Positions 36,764 to 47,741 of a DNA stretch of 64,000 nucleotides are shown here, in pieces. Below the pieces are notes generated by a model. That model was not told where the DNA came from and ran no database searches. It worked only from the letters and a program-made list of their open reading frames with translations. Origin of the DNA: JBDHXE01 sp035445085 (GTDB lineage Bacteria; Bacteroidota; Ignavibacteria; Kapaibacteriales; UBA2268); assembly GCA_035445085.1 (NCBI GenBank), contig DAOMQA010000008.1, positions 1-64,000 on the forward strand. Reading direction: 5' to 3'. Position numbers and translations under genes: made by a program. Each line of letters starts with the position of its first letter. Position 1 is the first letter of the stretch.

Positions 36764-38093
36764 ATCTTAATAAATTAATAGGATCTTCGAGAGAGGCTTT
36801 GCGTGCTGGGGCTATTCCAAATATTAATCCAACACTGATAGAAACAATAAAAGAAATTAGTACAGATTCCCAAGATACAATAGTGTTGATATCGGCTAAT
36901 TGCTCTATTAAATAGCTTGAACTTACTCCTAATATAATCCCAATAATTCCACCTGTTAAACTAATAGCAATAGCTTCGCTTAAGAATTGTAATAAAATAT
37001 CGTTTCTTTTAGCCCCTATTGCTTTCCGTATACCAATTTCCTTTGTTCTTTCAAGAACCGAAGCAAGCATAATATTCATAATACCTATTCCTCCAACAAT
37101 TAAAGAAATTGATGCTATAGCACTAAGAACGAGATTAAAAATACGTTTAGTGCTTTGTTCTTGAGCTAACAAAGTTTCAGGAACTATAATTTCATAATCT
37201 TTTACTTCAAAATGCCTCCGACCCAACAACCTGTTAATCACTTCGGCAGATTGAGTTATTTGTTTATTGTCCTTGAAGTGGATTGTAATTTTGTCAATCT
37301 GATTATTGTTTATCTCTTCAGTTTGTTTATCTCTACTATTCCTTCTATCTAAATCGGCTTTTGTTATTAATGACCTATTAGCATATCTTAAAAGCATAGT
37401 GGAAATTGGAATATATACATCATTATTGAAATCTCTTAGATTCAAAAGCTGTATATTACTTTGGGAAATAAAATTTTCACTGACAACACCAACAATTTTT
37501 AGCCATTGATCGCCTATTTTAATATTCTTATTAATTGGATTTTCGGTAGGGAATAATTTTGTTCTAATATTATTTCCTATAATACATACTGGCATAGACT
37601 TATCAAATTGTGTAAATGCAAAGTCGGTCCCGTTTGAAATGTGAAAGTTATTAATTTTAAAATAAGAGCTATCAATCCCTATTAATTTTATATTCCTATA
37701 TAGGTCTTTGTATTGGGCAGTAGTTTCAACATTAATTTCTGGAGATACATATAATATATTAGGTATAATTTTCCCAATAGAATAAGCATCGGCTAAAGTG
37801 AGCCCTGGTGAGAATTTCTTTTTAGTTGCTTCCTTTTTATCCGAATTATCATTTTCCTCATCTTGCAATTGATTAATTTTCTTTTGGTCTAATGGCTTAA
37901 CGATTATATTATTTGTTCCTAAGAGCTTCATTTTTTCTAATATCTCTTGTTCTGCACCTTTACCAATAGCCAACATTGAGATTACTGATGCAACCCCAAA
38001 GATTATCCCTAAAGAAGTGAGTATTGCGCGTAGCTTGTTTTGCAAGATACTCTCGCTAGCTATTTTTAAGTTATAACTTAGAGTTGCAAGCAT
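36756..38093 (-). CDS. MacB-like ABC transporter permease without ATPase domain
   Basis: A 445-residue FtsX/MacB-type permease. One N-terminal membrane helix is followed by a large periplasmic MacB domain (about 45-310). Three C-terminal helices follow, with the ERTKEIGIRKAIGAKRNDI motif and GIAPARKASLEDPINLLRYE at the end. Such permeases act as mechanotransmitters that push substrates through a TolC duct. The ATP-binding half, fused in MacB itself, is absent, and none is found in the operon. It starts one base after the adaptor gene. Confidence 0.88.
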   Translation of the reverse strand: MLATLSYNLKIASESILQNKLRAILTSLGIIFGVASVISMLAIGKGAEQEILEKMKLLGTNNIIVKPLDQKKINQLQDEENDNSDKKEATKKKFSPGLTLADAYSIGKIIPNILYVSPEINVETTAQYKDLYRNIKLIGIDSSYFKINNFHISNGTDFAFTQFDKSMPVCIIGNNIRTKLFPTENPINKNIKIGDQWLKIVGVVSENFISQSNIQLLNLRDFNNDVYIPISTMLLRYANRSLITKADLDRRNSRDKQTEEINNNQIDKITIHFKDNKQITQSAEVINRLLGRRHFEVKDYEIIVPETLLAQEQSTKRIFNLVLSAIASISLIVGGIGIMNIMLASVLERTKEIGIRKAIGAKRNDILLQFLSEAIAISLTGGIIGIILGVSSSYLIEQLADINTIVSWESVLISFIVSISVGLIFGIAPARKASLEDPINLLRYE

Positions 38094-39350
38094 CTAAACC
38101 TTACTCGAATTATTAGATTTTATATCAATTGATTCAGGATTAGATAAATATATTTCATCATTTTTATTTAAACCCTTTTTTATTATAACTTCATTCTCAT
38201 TCATTTGTCCTATCTCAATATACTGCTTGATTGGGCTACCATTGACCTTCTTGTAAATAAAATATTTTCGTTTACCATCTTTATCTTCATTATGTAGTGC
38301 CTCTAAAGGAATAAATAATGATTTAGGTATTGATGATACAAGAATTTCATTAGATGTAGTCATTGAAGGCAATAAAGTTGTATCCTTCTCATTAACTGTT
38401 ATTATCACTTCAAACACCTTAGAATCAGAATTCTTTTTCTGTTCGCCTATATTAGCTACTTTTTTTACGTAACCTGTTAATTTTTTATTTGGGTTCGCAT
38501 CCAAACCAATTTTGACAAATTGTTTCTCTTTAATTTTTTGAATATCAGTTTCATTTACATAAGTAACAGATTCCATATTTGTTAAGTCCGGCAAAGTAGC
38601 GACTACAGGATTCCAAGCATCAATTTGAGAGCCTACAACTTTCCGACGTCCATCCCATTCTTTGGCATATATTAACATGCCCTGTGCTGGTGCCAAGATA
38701 GTAAATTCGTTCATAGTACTTGTGTATAGCTCTAAATTTTGCAATTCCTTTTGATAATCTGCATTGATTTCATTAAGCTTTGCAATGGCTTGTTTTACCT
38801 TTGTTTGATAATTCTTTTTAGATTGTTCGTAGCTTCTTTGAGTTTTCTCATAATCCAACTCAGTCTGCCTTATGATTGATGGAGCTTCATATTTAGACTG
38901 TTCTAAAGTAATTTTTTTCTCTTCAAGTGAAAATTTTATATTTTCCAACTCATCACGAGCATTAGTAAGAGTCAGGCTACTGTCCAACTTAGCAGATGTT
39001 AATTGCGACTCTATCTTTTGTAAGTTTAATTGCGAATCTTTTACCATCTTCATTACTTCAGATTTATCTAAATCGGCTACAAAATCTCCAGTTTTGACTA
39101 TAGTACCTTCATCTATCATTCTTGTTATTTTTGTTTGCCAGATACCTACCATTCTCATTCGTTCTGGACCTCTCACTACAATCGAATTCATGGAGCGTAA
39201 TTCCCCCGTAATAGCCACAGAAATACTAAAATCGCCATACTTGGGCTTAATAATGATGTCATTGCTTACTTGATTGGGCTTTAAAGACAAGTATATAGCT
39301 ATACCTACAATGATGACTATAAGAAATGGATATAAAATTTTCTTTTTCAT
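38094..39350 (-). CDS. Periplasmic efflux adaptor (MacA/HlyD-type membrane-fusion protein)
   Basis: A 418-residue adaptor with an N-terminal membrane anchor (about 4-22). A split lipoyl domain (DKSEVMKMVKDSQ side and ILAPAQGMLIYAKEW side) flanks a long coiled-coil hairpin (about 105-205). Beta-barrel and membrane-proximal domains follow. It should link the inner-membrane permease to the TolC duct. It is the first gene of the three-gene export operon. The 122 bases upstream (39351-39472) hold no gene. Confidence 0.88.
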   Translation of the reverse strand: MKKKILYPFLIVIIVGIAIYLSLKPNQVSNDIIIKPKYGDFSISVAITGELRSMNSIVVRGPERMRMVGIWQTKITRMIDEGTIVKTGDFVADLDKSEVMKMVKDSQLNLQKIESQLTSAKLDSSLTLTNARDELENIKFSLEEKKITLEQSKYEAPSIIRQTELDYEKTQRSYEQSKKNYQTKVKQAIAKLNEINADYQKELQNLELYTSTMNEFTILAPAQGMLIYAKEWDGRRKVVGSQIDAWNPVVATLPDLTNMESVTYVNETDIQKIKEKQFVKIGLDANPNKKLTGYVKKVANIGEQKKNSDSKVFEVIITVNEKDTTLLPSMTTSNEILVSSIPKSLFIPLEALHNEDKDGKRKYFIYKKVNGSPIKQYIEIGQMNENEVIIKKGLNKNDEIYLSNPESIDIKSNNSSKV

Positions 39351-39472
39351 AATTACATATTTTATTAAAATAGTTAAACGCTATCAATGGTAAAAAGTTA
39401 CAAGCAATAATTATATCTCTTGCTTATAAGAAAAATATCATACAATATAATGCAAATTATTAGCTTTACAAG

Positions 39473-40196
39473 TTAATTTATTAGCCATGCAAAACCTATA
39501 CTTAAATATAAATCTTTACTATTATTTAATGGGGTGTATGACGTCCAGATATCTACCTGTAGGTCATCATTAATTAAATATGCTAATGCGCACTCAAAAT
39601 AATGAATAGGCTCAGCAGTAGGATATAATTCACTAAAATATCCTAAGGTAGCATTAGTATTCTCATTAATGTTATACGCAAAAGATAAAGTGTAAAAATA
39701 GCTTATTAAATCTGGAGCAAAGTTTATTCCTAAATTATAAGCTACGGAAAAATTGTTACTGAGTCCATGGTTAAATACAGCTGTAATTGATGGTTCAAGA
39801 GTTTTAGTGCTAACGTTTTCAAAATTAGGAGGTAAGGGCCAAATTGAAAATTAAACCACTTGTAGGTATATAATAGTCCTGACTTTCATTGATACATGCT
39901 TTAGCTCCAAATGCTATTTGATTACTACCTATATTAAATTTATCTGACCTATTATACAGAGTTGAGAATCTAATTTCAGAAAAATCATTGATACCATACC
40001 GGAGTAAAGAATTTATAATATTTATATTATAATCGCCCGAAAAACCATCTTGATATGTTAAATCAAAGCCGTTCTCCCACTGTACCTTTCCTTCGGGTAC
40101 AGTCTGCGGCGGATTTGAATATCCCGGTCTCTCACTATTAATTTGTGAATATAGATATACACTACCTATAAAAAAAATAAAGATAATTTTATACAT
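39473..40196 (-). pseudogene. Outer-membrane transporter-like beta-barrel gene, frameshifted by one base
   Basis: The intact frame from 40196 has a signal peptide and then INSERPGYSNPPQTVPEGKV, the hallmark opening of MetA-pathway/transporter-type barrels (PF13557). It stops at 39825 after only 123 codons. Removing one C from the run at 39836-39838 (minus-strand CCC) gives a frame that stays open to a TAA at 39473. That frame reads NLALPPNFENVSTKTLEPS, then strands such as FSVAYNLGINFAPDLISYFY, and ends GFAWLIN, a normal barrel end. The repaired protein would be 240 residues, normal for the family. Either a recent mutation or a homopolymer sequencing error explains it. Confidence 0.85.
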
Positions 40197-40208
40197 ACTC
40201 TTCCCTAC

Positions 40209-42647
40209 TTAAATACTTAGTTTTTTTTCGATGAGCTTGGATAATTTATTTATTAGCTCATCTTTCCTTACAGGTTTTGTTAAGACAGCATCAAAATCTT
40301 TATAAAGATGCTTTTCTTGAAAGGCACTGCTTACAGCAGTTAAGGCGATAATTGGAATATCACAAATTCGCTCATCATTGCGGATATGATGCAATACTTC
40401 AAATCCAGACATATCAGGCATTCTCACATCTAATATTATAACGGCTGGTTTATAAAATGATGCTAATTTTAAAGCATCTCTTCCGTTGCTAGCTTCAATT
40501 ATAATACCTTGATGCTCTTCTATGAATATCTTTATTACTTCCCTATTATCTTGTATATCATCTACAACTAATATCTGTGCATTCTCAAAACTATGTTCTT
40601 TATTAATCTCTGTAACTTCGATATTACGAATTATTGAAACCTCCGCATATCTAACATCTTTAAACGAAATTGTTATGGTTGTACCTATGTTTGAATAGCT
40701 CTCCAATTTTACTTCACCATTCATAGCTTTAATTAATCTCATAGTTATAGCTAAGCCAAGCCCCGTGCCGTCATATTTTTTACCAGATTTATTAGAAACT
40801 TGGTAAAATGAATCAAATATGCGTTTTTGGTGTTCCTCCGGAATACCAATACCTGTATCTTCAATTGATATTTCTATATTCTGCTCGTTGCTCGAGTGGC
40901 AAGTAATTAGTTTAGCAGAAATTTTAATAAACCCTTTATCAGTAAATTTAATAGCATTGCCTACAACATTAAAAAGAACTTGCCTTAGCCTTGTTTCATC
41001 AAACAACCAATACCCACTAACATTCGGATCTATATCAATTATAAAGTTTAAATTTTTATCTTTTATCTTAATTTCAAAAATTTTTTCGATTTCATCAAAT
41101 ATTCTAACTAGATCGACAGGTGTAGGCACAATATCTATTCTGCCTGCTTCAATTTTAGAGAGGTCTAAAATATCATTAATCAGCTTCATTAGATTCCTAC
41201 CACTACTTATTATAGTATTTAAGTATGACTTTTGAATTGTGCCAGTTATAGATTCTCTAAGTATTTCACTAAAGCCTAAAATTGCGTTCATAGGTGTTCC
41301 TATTTCGTGGCTCATATTTGCTAAAAATTCACTCTTTGTGCGATTAGCCTCTTCTGCCGTATTCATAGCATTGATAATTCTTAGCTCAAAATCCTTTCTT
41401 GCTAAAGTACCTGATATTATTTCAATAGCAATTCGTAATAGGAAGATAGTTTCATTATCCCAATATTTATAATTTGTTAGATTACTAAAGCTAATAAAGC
41501 CGGCTAATTCAGAATTATAATATAAAGGAAAAGCAAGCATTGACTTTACACCTCTACGCTCTAATAACTGTTTTTCTACTGCATATTTATATGGGAGTTG
41601 CCCAACATCTGGTATTAACAAATATGAGTTATAACTCAAAATATCTATCCATCTACTTACTTTCTCATAAGTTAATTCTACCCAATCACTTTTTTTAATG
41701 ATTCCGCTACTATAATGTTCAAAATTAATTTTAAGTTCTCTCTTTTGGCTATCTATATCACAAATATATACTCTATCTGCAGCTACAAAAGAGTTAATTG
41801 CACGTAAAGCATCTCGAACATAGTCGTCAATCTTATCAACTGTACAATGAATCAGCCTTGAAGAATGCTCACTAATTAGTTCATTTAGCTCTTTTAGGTA
41901 TTTTATTTTTTCTTCAGTATTTTTAATTTCAGTTATATCGGTACCAATTCCTATTACACCTTGCTTGTTACCATTTTCATCAAATATTCTTTTTCTAATT
42001 ATTTTCATTTGATGAACCCGCCCATCAACAAAGGTATGGGGTTCATATTTAATAGAGTAATTTACCTTTTTTAGAACCTCTAAGGTACTTTCTCTTATCC
42101 TTTGGTATTCTTCTTCTTTTACAGACCATACCCCGTTAGAAGTCATATTATTAGTTATAAATGAATTTGTTAGTCTATAATCTCCAGTATTATCCATGTA
42201 CCAAATTGCCACTGGTGCTTCGTTAAAAATGGTATGGAACATTCTATTCTGTGCCTCAAGAGTATTCAAATTAGTCTTCAGCTCTGTGATTTCGTTTAAT
42301 ATAAGTACTTTATATTTTTTTTCATTATTGATTATAGCATAAACATCAAAATTGAAATACTCGTTCTTTTTGCTGTCAAAATATTGACCTTTGATGGATG
42401 ATTTGGGGCGATTCTTGTAGTCGAATAATTTATTTGGCATTACAAGAACATTATACAAATCATTTTCGGATTGTAAATTTAATATATCAATGATTTTCTT
42501 ATTTAGAGAGCTATGAAATTTACTATTTGCAAGCGAATTTGAATATACAATTTTATTGTCTTCATAATTAACAATAAATATTGCTGCTCCCTGCCGTTCA
42601 ATAATCTGCACTAGGCTATCATTTGTAAAATTTAAATCCATTATCAT
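40209..42647 (-). CDS. Hybrid sensor histidine kinase/response regulator (PAS-PAS-GAF-HisKA-HATPase-REC)
   Basis: An 812-residue cytoplasmic sensor. Two PAS domains lie at about 8-125 and 130-245, a GAF domain at about 255-415, and the dimerisation/phospho-acceptor helix at about 430-505, with His447 in FLANMSHEIGTPMNA. The ATPase domain follows, with N-box NVVGNAIKFTDKG and G-boxes DTGIGIPEEH and GTGLGLAI. A receiver domain with VIILDVRMPDMSGFEV ends the chain. The Arg that almost always follows His-Glu-Ile is Gly here (Gly450). There is no membrane segment. The true start may be the second ATG at 42641. It lies 12 bases before the frameshifted barrel gene. Confidence 0.92.
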   Translation of the reverse strand: MIMDLNFTNDSLVQIIERQGAAIFIVNYEDNKIVYSNSLANSKFHSSLNKKIIDILNLQSENDLYNVLVMPNKLFDYKNRPKSSIKGQYFDSKKNEYFNFDVYAIINNEKKYKVLILNEITELKTNLNTLEAQNRMFHTIFNEAPVAIWYMDNTGDYRLTNSFITNNMTSNGVWSVKEEEYQRIRESTLEVLKKVNYSIKYEPHTFVDGRVHQMKIIRKRIFDENGNKQGVIGIGTDITEIKNTEEKIKYLKELNELISEHSSRLIHCTVDKIDDYVRDALRAINSFVAADRVYICDIDSQKRELKINFEHYSSGIIKKSDWVELTYEKVSRWIDILSYNSYLLIPDVGQLPYKYAVEKQLLERRGVKSMLAFPLYYNSELAGFISFSNLTNYKYWDNETIFLLRIAIEIISGTLARKDFELRIINAMNTAEEANRTKSEFLANMSHEIGTPMNAILGFSEILRESITGTIQKSYLNTIISSGRNLMKLINDILDLSKIEAGRIDIVPTPVDLVRIFDEIEKIFEIKIKDKNLNFIIDIDPNVSGYWLFDETRLRQVLFNVVGNAIKFTDKGFIKISAKLITCHSSNEQNIEISIEDTGIGIPEEHQKRIFDSFYQVSNKSGKKYDGTGLGLAITMRLIKAMNGEVKLESYSNIGTTITISFKDVRYAEVSIIRNIEVTEINKEHSFENAQILVVDDIQDNREVIKIFIEEHQGIIIEASNGRDALKLASFYKPAVIILDVRMPDMSGFEVLHHIRNDERICDIPIIALTAVSSAFQEKHLYKDFDAVLTKPVRKDELINKLSKLIEKKLSI

Positions 42648-42771
42648 AGAATATTCTAAAAAGTTTAAATATAATTAAAAATAATGATTCTAAACACATC
42701 AATTTTGTTTTTTATTTTTATAATGCTTACTTTTTAGTTACTTTAAATATAAAATATGGGTTTATTTAATT

Positions 42772-43572
42772 ATGATTTGCATAGATGACTTAGGACGCAA
42801 GGTGAATTTCCAATACCCACCTACAAGAATTATTAGTTTAGTGCCTTCTATTACCGAGTTGCTATATGAGCTAAATATCGGCGATAATATTGTTGCAAAA
42901 ACTAAATTCTGCATCCACCCCAAAATAGAAAATGAAAATATTACTTTATTAAAAGGTACTAAAAACTTTGAAGTTGATAAGATTATTCAATTAAGGCCAG
43001 ATATTGTTATTGCTAATAAAGAGGAAAATTCCAAAGATTTGATTGAAGAGCTGTTAAATTATTGTCCAGTGTATATTACTGATGTCAATAATATCACTTC
43101 AGCATTAAAAATGATCATAGATATTGGTGCTATTTGTAATAAAAATAATGAAGCAAATATTTTAGCAACTAATATTAGAACTGAAATAAATAATCTTCCC
43201 AAAATGCTATCTGGTAGAGCGGCATATTTAATATGGAAACAGCCACTTATGTCTATAACGGGAAATACTTTTATTAATTCCATGCTTGAATTAATTGGTA
43301 TTGATAATATTTTTAAAAATAGGGAAGGTAATTATCCTGAAGTTACACAGCAAGAGATAATTGATAATCGGCCAGATTATATTTTTTTGTCCACAGAACC
43401 TTATAGGTTTACTAACGTACATATTCCTAAATTTCAATCAATGTTCCCAAATTCAAAAGTATTAATCATTGATGGTGAAATGTGCTCTTGGTATGGCTCA
43501 AGAATGCTTAAGGCTATCAGGTATCTTAATGATTTTCAATCATTATTACTAAATTCATCAGTTTACAACTAA
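42772..43572 (+). CDS. BtuF-like periplasmic-binding-fold protein without a signal peptide
   Basis: A 266-residue protein of the cobalamin/iron-siderophore binding family. The N-terminus reads DDLGRKVNFQYPPTRIISLVPSITELLYEL, and later motifs are KGTKNFEVDKIIQLRPDIV and GNTFINSMLELIGIDNIF. The pattern is that of BtuF and its relatives. No export signal precedes the domain: it starts directly MICIDDLGRKV. It may therefore be cytoplasmic, like other leaderless BtuF homologues in this group, and bind a corrinoid there. No ABC partner is adjacent. It is monocistronic, with a terminator downstream. Confidence 0.75.
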   Translation: MICIDDLGRKVNFQYPPTRIISLVPSITELLYELNIGDNIVAKTKFCIHPKIENENITLLKGTKNFEVDKIIQLRPDIVIANKEENSKDLIEELLNYCPVYITDVNNITSALKMIIDIGAICNKNNEANILATNIRTEINNLPKMLSGRAAYLIWKQPLMSITGNTFINSMLELIGIDNIFKNREGNYPEVTQQEIIDNRPDYIFLSTEPYRFTNVHIPKFQSMFPNSKVLIIDGEMCSWYGSRMLKAIRYLNDFQSLLLNSSVYN

Positions 43573-43601
43573 TGGAATTTTTTATATTATAATAAAATAA
43601 A

Positions 43602-43631
43602 AATTGGCTATCACCAAAATGATAGCCAATT
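43602..43631. terminator. Terminator between convergent BtuF-like and phosphohexomutase genes
   Basis: A perfect 11-pair stem (AATTGGCTATC with GATAGCCAATT) closes an eight-base loop, with TATCTTTTTT downstream on the plus strand. It lies in the 83-base space between two convergent genes. Confidence 0.88.
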
Positions 43632-43655
43632 ATCTTTTTTCAAAATCTGATATAA

Positions 43656-45059
43656 TTATTTAAGTTTCATACCTGCATCAAGCAATTCATTAACGCTTTC
43701 TATACTGTTTGATTCGGCATAGAATCTAATAAGAGGTTCTGTTCCTGAAGCCCTTATTAATAGCCAACCATTATTAACAAAAAACTTATAACCATCAGTT
43801 GTGTCGGAAGAAAGAACGTCAAATCTTCCCAATTCTTTAGGTGTATTTTTGGCGGCATTTAGTATTTCGTTTTTCTGAGCTTCAGACACATAAATATCTC
43901 GTCGCGAATAACGGTGAACACCAAATTCATTATCTAATTCGATACATAATTCGTTCAACGACATTTTTCTTTTTGCCATTACTTCTAATACCATTAAGCC
44001 ATTAAATAACCCATCTCTTTCTGGAATATGAACAATTGTGCCTAAGCCCCCTGACTCTTCTCCGCCGATAAGTATTTTTTCTTCAACCATTAACTTGGCA
44101 ATATATTTAAATCCAACGGCAGTTTCAAATAATTGAATATTATGCTTTTCACAATATTGATTAACCATAGATGTAAGCGAGACAGTTTTGGCAACGCTTC
44201 CTCTTTCACCTTTAATTTCATATAAATATTTTAGAAGTATCATAAATATCTTATGAGAATCTACAAAGTTTCCATAGGAATCTACAAGCCCAATTCTATC
44301 CGCATCGCCGTCGGTAGCAAATCCTACATCGTATTTACCTTCAACAACTTTAGATTTTAGTGTAGTTAAAATTTCATCGATTGGCTCAGGGTGATCAATA
44401 TCACCAAATGAAGGGTTATAATCACCATGTATCTCATCAGCATTAGGCAACAATCTTTTAATTGTATTAATTCCAGCGCCATGCATAGGGTCATATAATA
44501 CTTTAACACCAGAGGCAATAATAGCATCAATGTCAATCTTACCTTTTATATACTCTACAAATGTAGTTTTAGAATCAAATTGCTTAATTTTGTTGAGCTT
44601 TATATATTCATCAAGTGATTTTAGCTTGAAGATAGGAGGATTATCCCAAATAACTTTCAATTCAGTTTCGAGCGCAGCAATATCTTCGGGCTTTGCTGGT
44701 CCCCCATAACTTGCTTTAACTTTATACCCATTATATTGTGCAGGGTTATGACTTGCAGTAATAATTATACCTAAATCAGCTCCCTTAGCTTTTGTCTGGT
44801 AAGATACTTGGGGAGTAGAAGAAATGCTTTCTGTAAGTTCTACATTAATGCCTTCGGACGCCAAAACTAATGAAGTTTCTTCAGCAAATTGTCGCGATAA
44901 GAACCTAGTATCGTACCCAACAACCACTACTATATTGGACTTATTAGGATATAATTTAATTAAATACTTTGCAGTAGCTAATGCGACTAATCTTATATTA
45001 TCGAATGTGAAATCACGTGCAATGATACCACGCCAACCATCAGTTCCAAATTTTATCAT
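43656..45059 (-). CDS. Phosphoglucomutase/phosphomannomutase
   Basis: A 467-residue alpha-D-phosphohexomutase that interconverts sugar 1- and 6-phosphates. The phosphoserine loop is TASHNPAQYNGYK, the metal loop is TDGDADRIG, the sugar-binding loop is GEESGG, and the phosphate-binding loop is RASGTEPLIRFYAES. The four-domain length is normal. The sequence does not decide between glucose, mannose and glucosamine substrates. It follows enolase after 17 bases in the same direction. Confidence 0.93.
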   Translation of the reverse strand: MIKFGTDGWRGIIARDFTFDNIRLVALATAKYLIKLYPNKSNIVVVVGYDTRFLSRQFAEETSLVLASEGINVELTESISSTPQVSYQTKAKGADLGIIITASHNPAQYNGYKVKASYGGPAKPEDIAALETELKVIWDNPPIFKLKSLDEYIKLNKIKQFDSKTTFVEYIKGKIDIDAIIASGVKVLYDPMHGAGINTIKRLLPNADEIHGDYNPSFGDIDHPEPIDEILTTLKSKVVEGKYDVGFATDGDADRIGLVDSYGNFVDSHKIFMILLKYLYEIKGERGSVAKTVSLTSMVNQYCEKHNIQLFETAVGFKYIAKLMVEEKILIGGEESGGLGTIVHIPERDGLFNGLMVLEVMAKRKMSLNELCIELDNEFGVHRYSRRDIYVSEAQKNEILNAAKNTPKELGRFDVLSSDTTDGYKFFVNNGWLLIRASGTEPLIRFYAESNSIESVNELLDAGMKLK

Positions 45060-45076
45060 AATCTTATTTTTTGTAC

Positions 45077-46677
<1,601 letters not shown>

Positions 46678-47007
46678 TTATTTAGCTAATACTGCTTCAA
46701 TTTTATTTACAATTACATTACGAGGAACTGCACCCAGAACAGAATCAACAACTTCCCCATTTTTGAAAAATAGTATCATAGGGATTGACCTAATACCATA
46801 AGTCATTGCTGTATTTTGATTATTATCAACATCTAATTTGCAAACTTTAACTTTACCTGCATATTCCACTGCCAACTCATCAATAATCGGTGCTATCAAC
46901 CTACAAGGACCGCACCAAGTTGCCCAAAAGTCAATAATTACTGGAATATCTGATTTTAATACTTCTCCCTCAAATGAAGCATCAGTTAAATGAAGTGCAT
47001 TTGCCAT
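46678..47007 (-). CDS. trxA: Thioredoxin
   Basis: A 109-residue thioredoxin with the active site WATWCGPCR (CGPC) and the cis-proline loop RSIPMILFFKNG. It reduces disulfides in the cytoplasm. I start at the ATG at 47007, because AGGAGA lies seven bases upstream and the fold begins there; an ATG 15 codons earlier would add an atypical Ile/Lys-rich leader. A striking palindromic repeat (47057-47090) lies just upstream, between this gene and nusB, and may regulate it. Confidence 0.96.
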   Translation of the reverse strand: MANALHLTDASFEGEVLKSDIPVIIDFWATWCGPCRLIAPIIDELAVEYAGKVKVCKLDVDNNQNTAMTYGIRSIPMILFFKNGEVVDSVLGAVPRNVIVNKIEAVLAK

Positions 47008-47056
47008 AAATTCTCCTATACTTTTTAACTTTATAATTTTAACAATTATCAAAAAT

Positions 47057-47090
47057 TATAATTCAAATTATAACTATAATTTGAATTATA
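47057..47090. repeat. Nested perfect palindrome upstream of trxA (possible operator)
   Basis: Two 16-base arms, TATAATTCAAATTATA and TATAATTTGAATTATA, are perfect reverse complements separated by two bases (AC). Each arm is itself a 7-2-7 palindrome, so four half-sites TATAATT/AATTATA stand in a row. It lies between the nusB stop (47126) and the trxA start (47007). The lack of G/C argues against a terminator. Two dimers of a regulator binding side by side would fit. Confidence 0.55.
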
Positions 47091-47125
47091 GACGAATGCT
47101 TTCAAAAATAATCTAATTAATTTAA

Positions 47126-47722
47126 TTATAATAAACCAAGACCAGCTTTATTTAGTTTACCAGAATTGTTTAGTTCATGAAAAACAGCATCTAAGACCCC
47201 ATTAATGAAATCTCTACTTTTATCTGTAGAAAATTGCTTAGATAAATTTAATGCTTCATCGATTGATACTCTTGGAGGTATACTAGGAAAATCAACAAAC
47301 TCAGATACAGCAATAGTAATGATAATTTTATCTATAATAGATATTCTATCAAGAGACCAATTTTGAGCATGTTTGACTAATATTTCGTTTACAAATTCTT
47401 CATTGTTAATTGAGGCTCTGATTAAATCAGTTCCAAATTCTATTTGTATCTTATCCCAAACAATAGGTTTGTCAGCTTCTAATTCATATACTTCATTTGG
47501 CTTAAGAAGTTTCTCAATTTTTACTTCCTCTTCTTCAAAATTAAAATCTCTATAAAAAATATGAGAGAATTCTTTATCTAAATTATCCTTACCTAAGCTA
47601 AACGCATAAAGTATCTGTAAGACTTTGGCTCTAACTAAAGATCTGCTTCCTTTTATAGAACTTACCTTACTTAACGGAAATATCCCTTCTTCTTTATTTT
47701 TTTGTTTATCTTCTTTTTGCAT
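47126..47722 (-). CDS. nusB: Transcription antitermination factor NusB
   Basis: A 198-residue protein with the all-helical NusB fold: SRSLVRAKVLQILYAFSLGK at the start, and RISIIDKIIITIAVSEF and RVSIDEALNLSKQFSTDKSRDFINGVLDAV in the core. NusB with NusE binds boxA in rRNA leaders to prevent early termination. It is longer than E. coli NusB (139) because of a charged N-terminal 25 residues and an insert near 60-110. Longer forms are usual in Bacteroidota-type genomes. It is divergent from grpE. Confidence 0.88.
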   Translation of the reverse strand: MQKEDKQKNKEEGIFPLSKVSSIKGSRSLVRAKVLQILYAFSLGKDNLDKEFSHIFYRDFNFEEEEVKIEKLLKPNEVYELEADKPIVWDKIQIEFGTDLIRASINNEEFVNEILVKHAQNWSLDRISIIDKIIITIAVSEFVDFPSIPPRVSIDEALNLSKQFSTDKSRDFINGVLDAVFHELNNSGKLNKAGLGLL

Positions 47723-47741
47723 AGTACTAAATTTTAATTAT

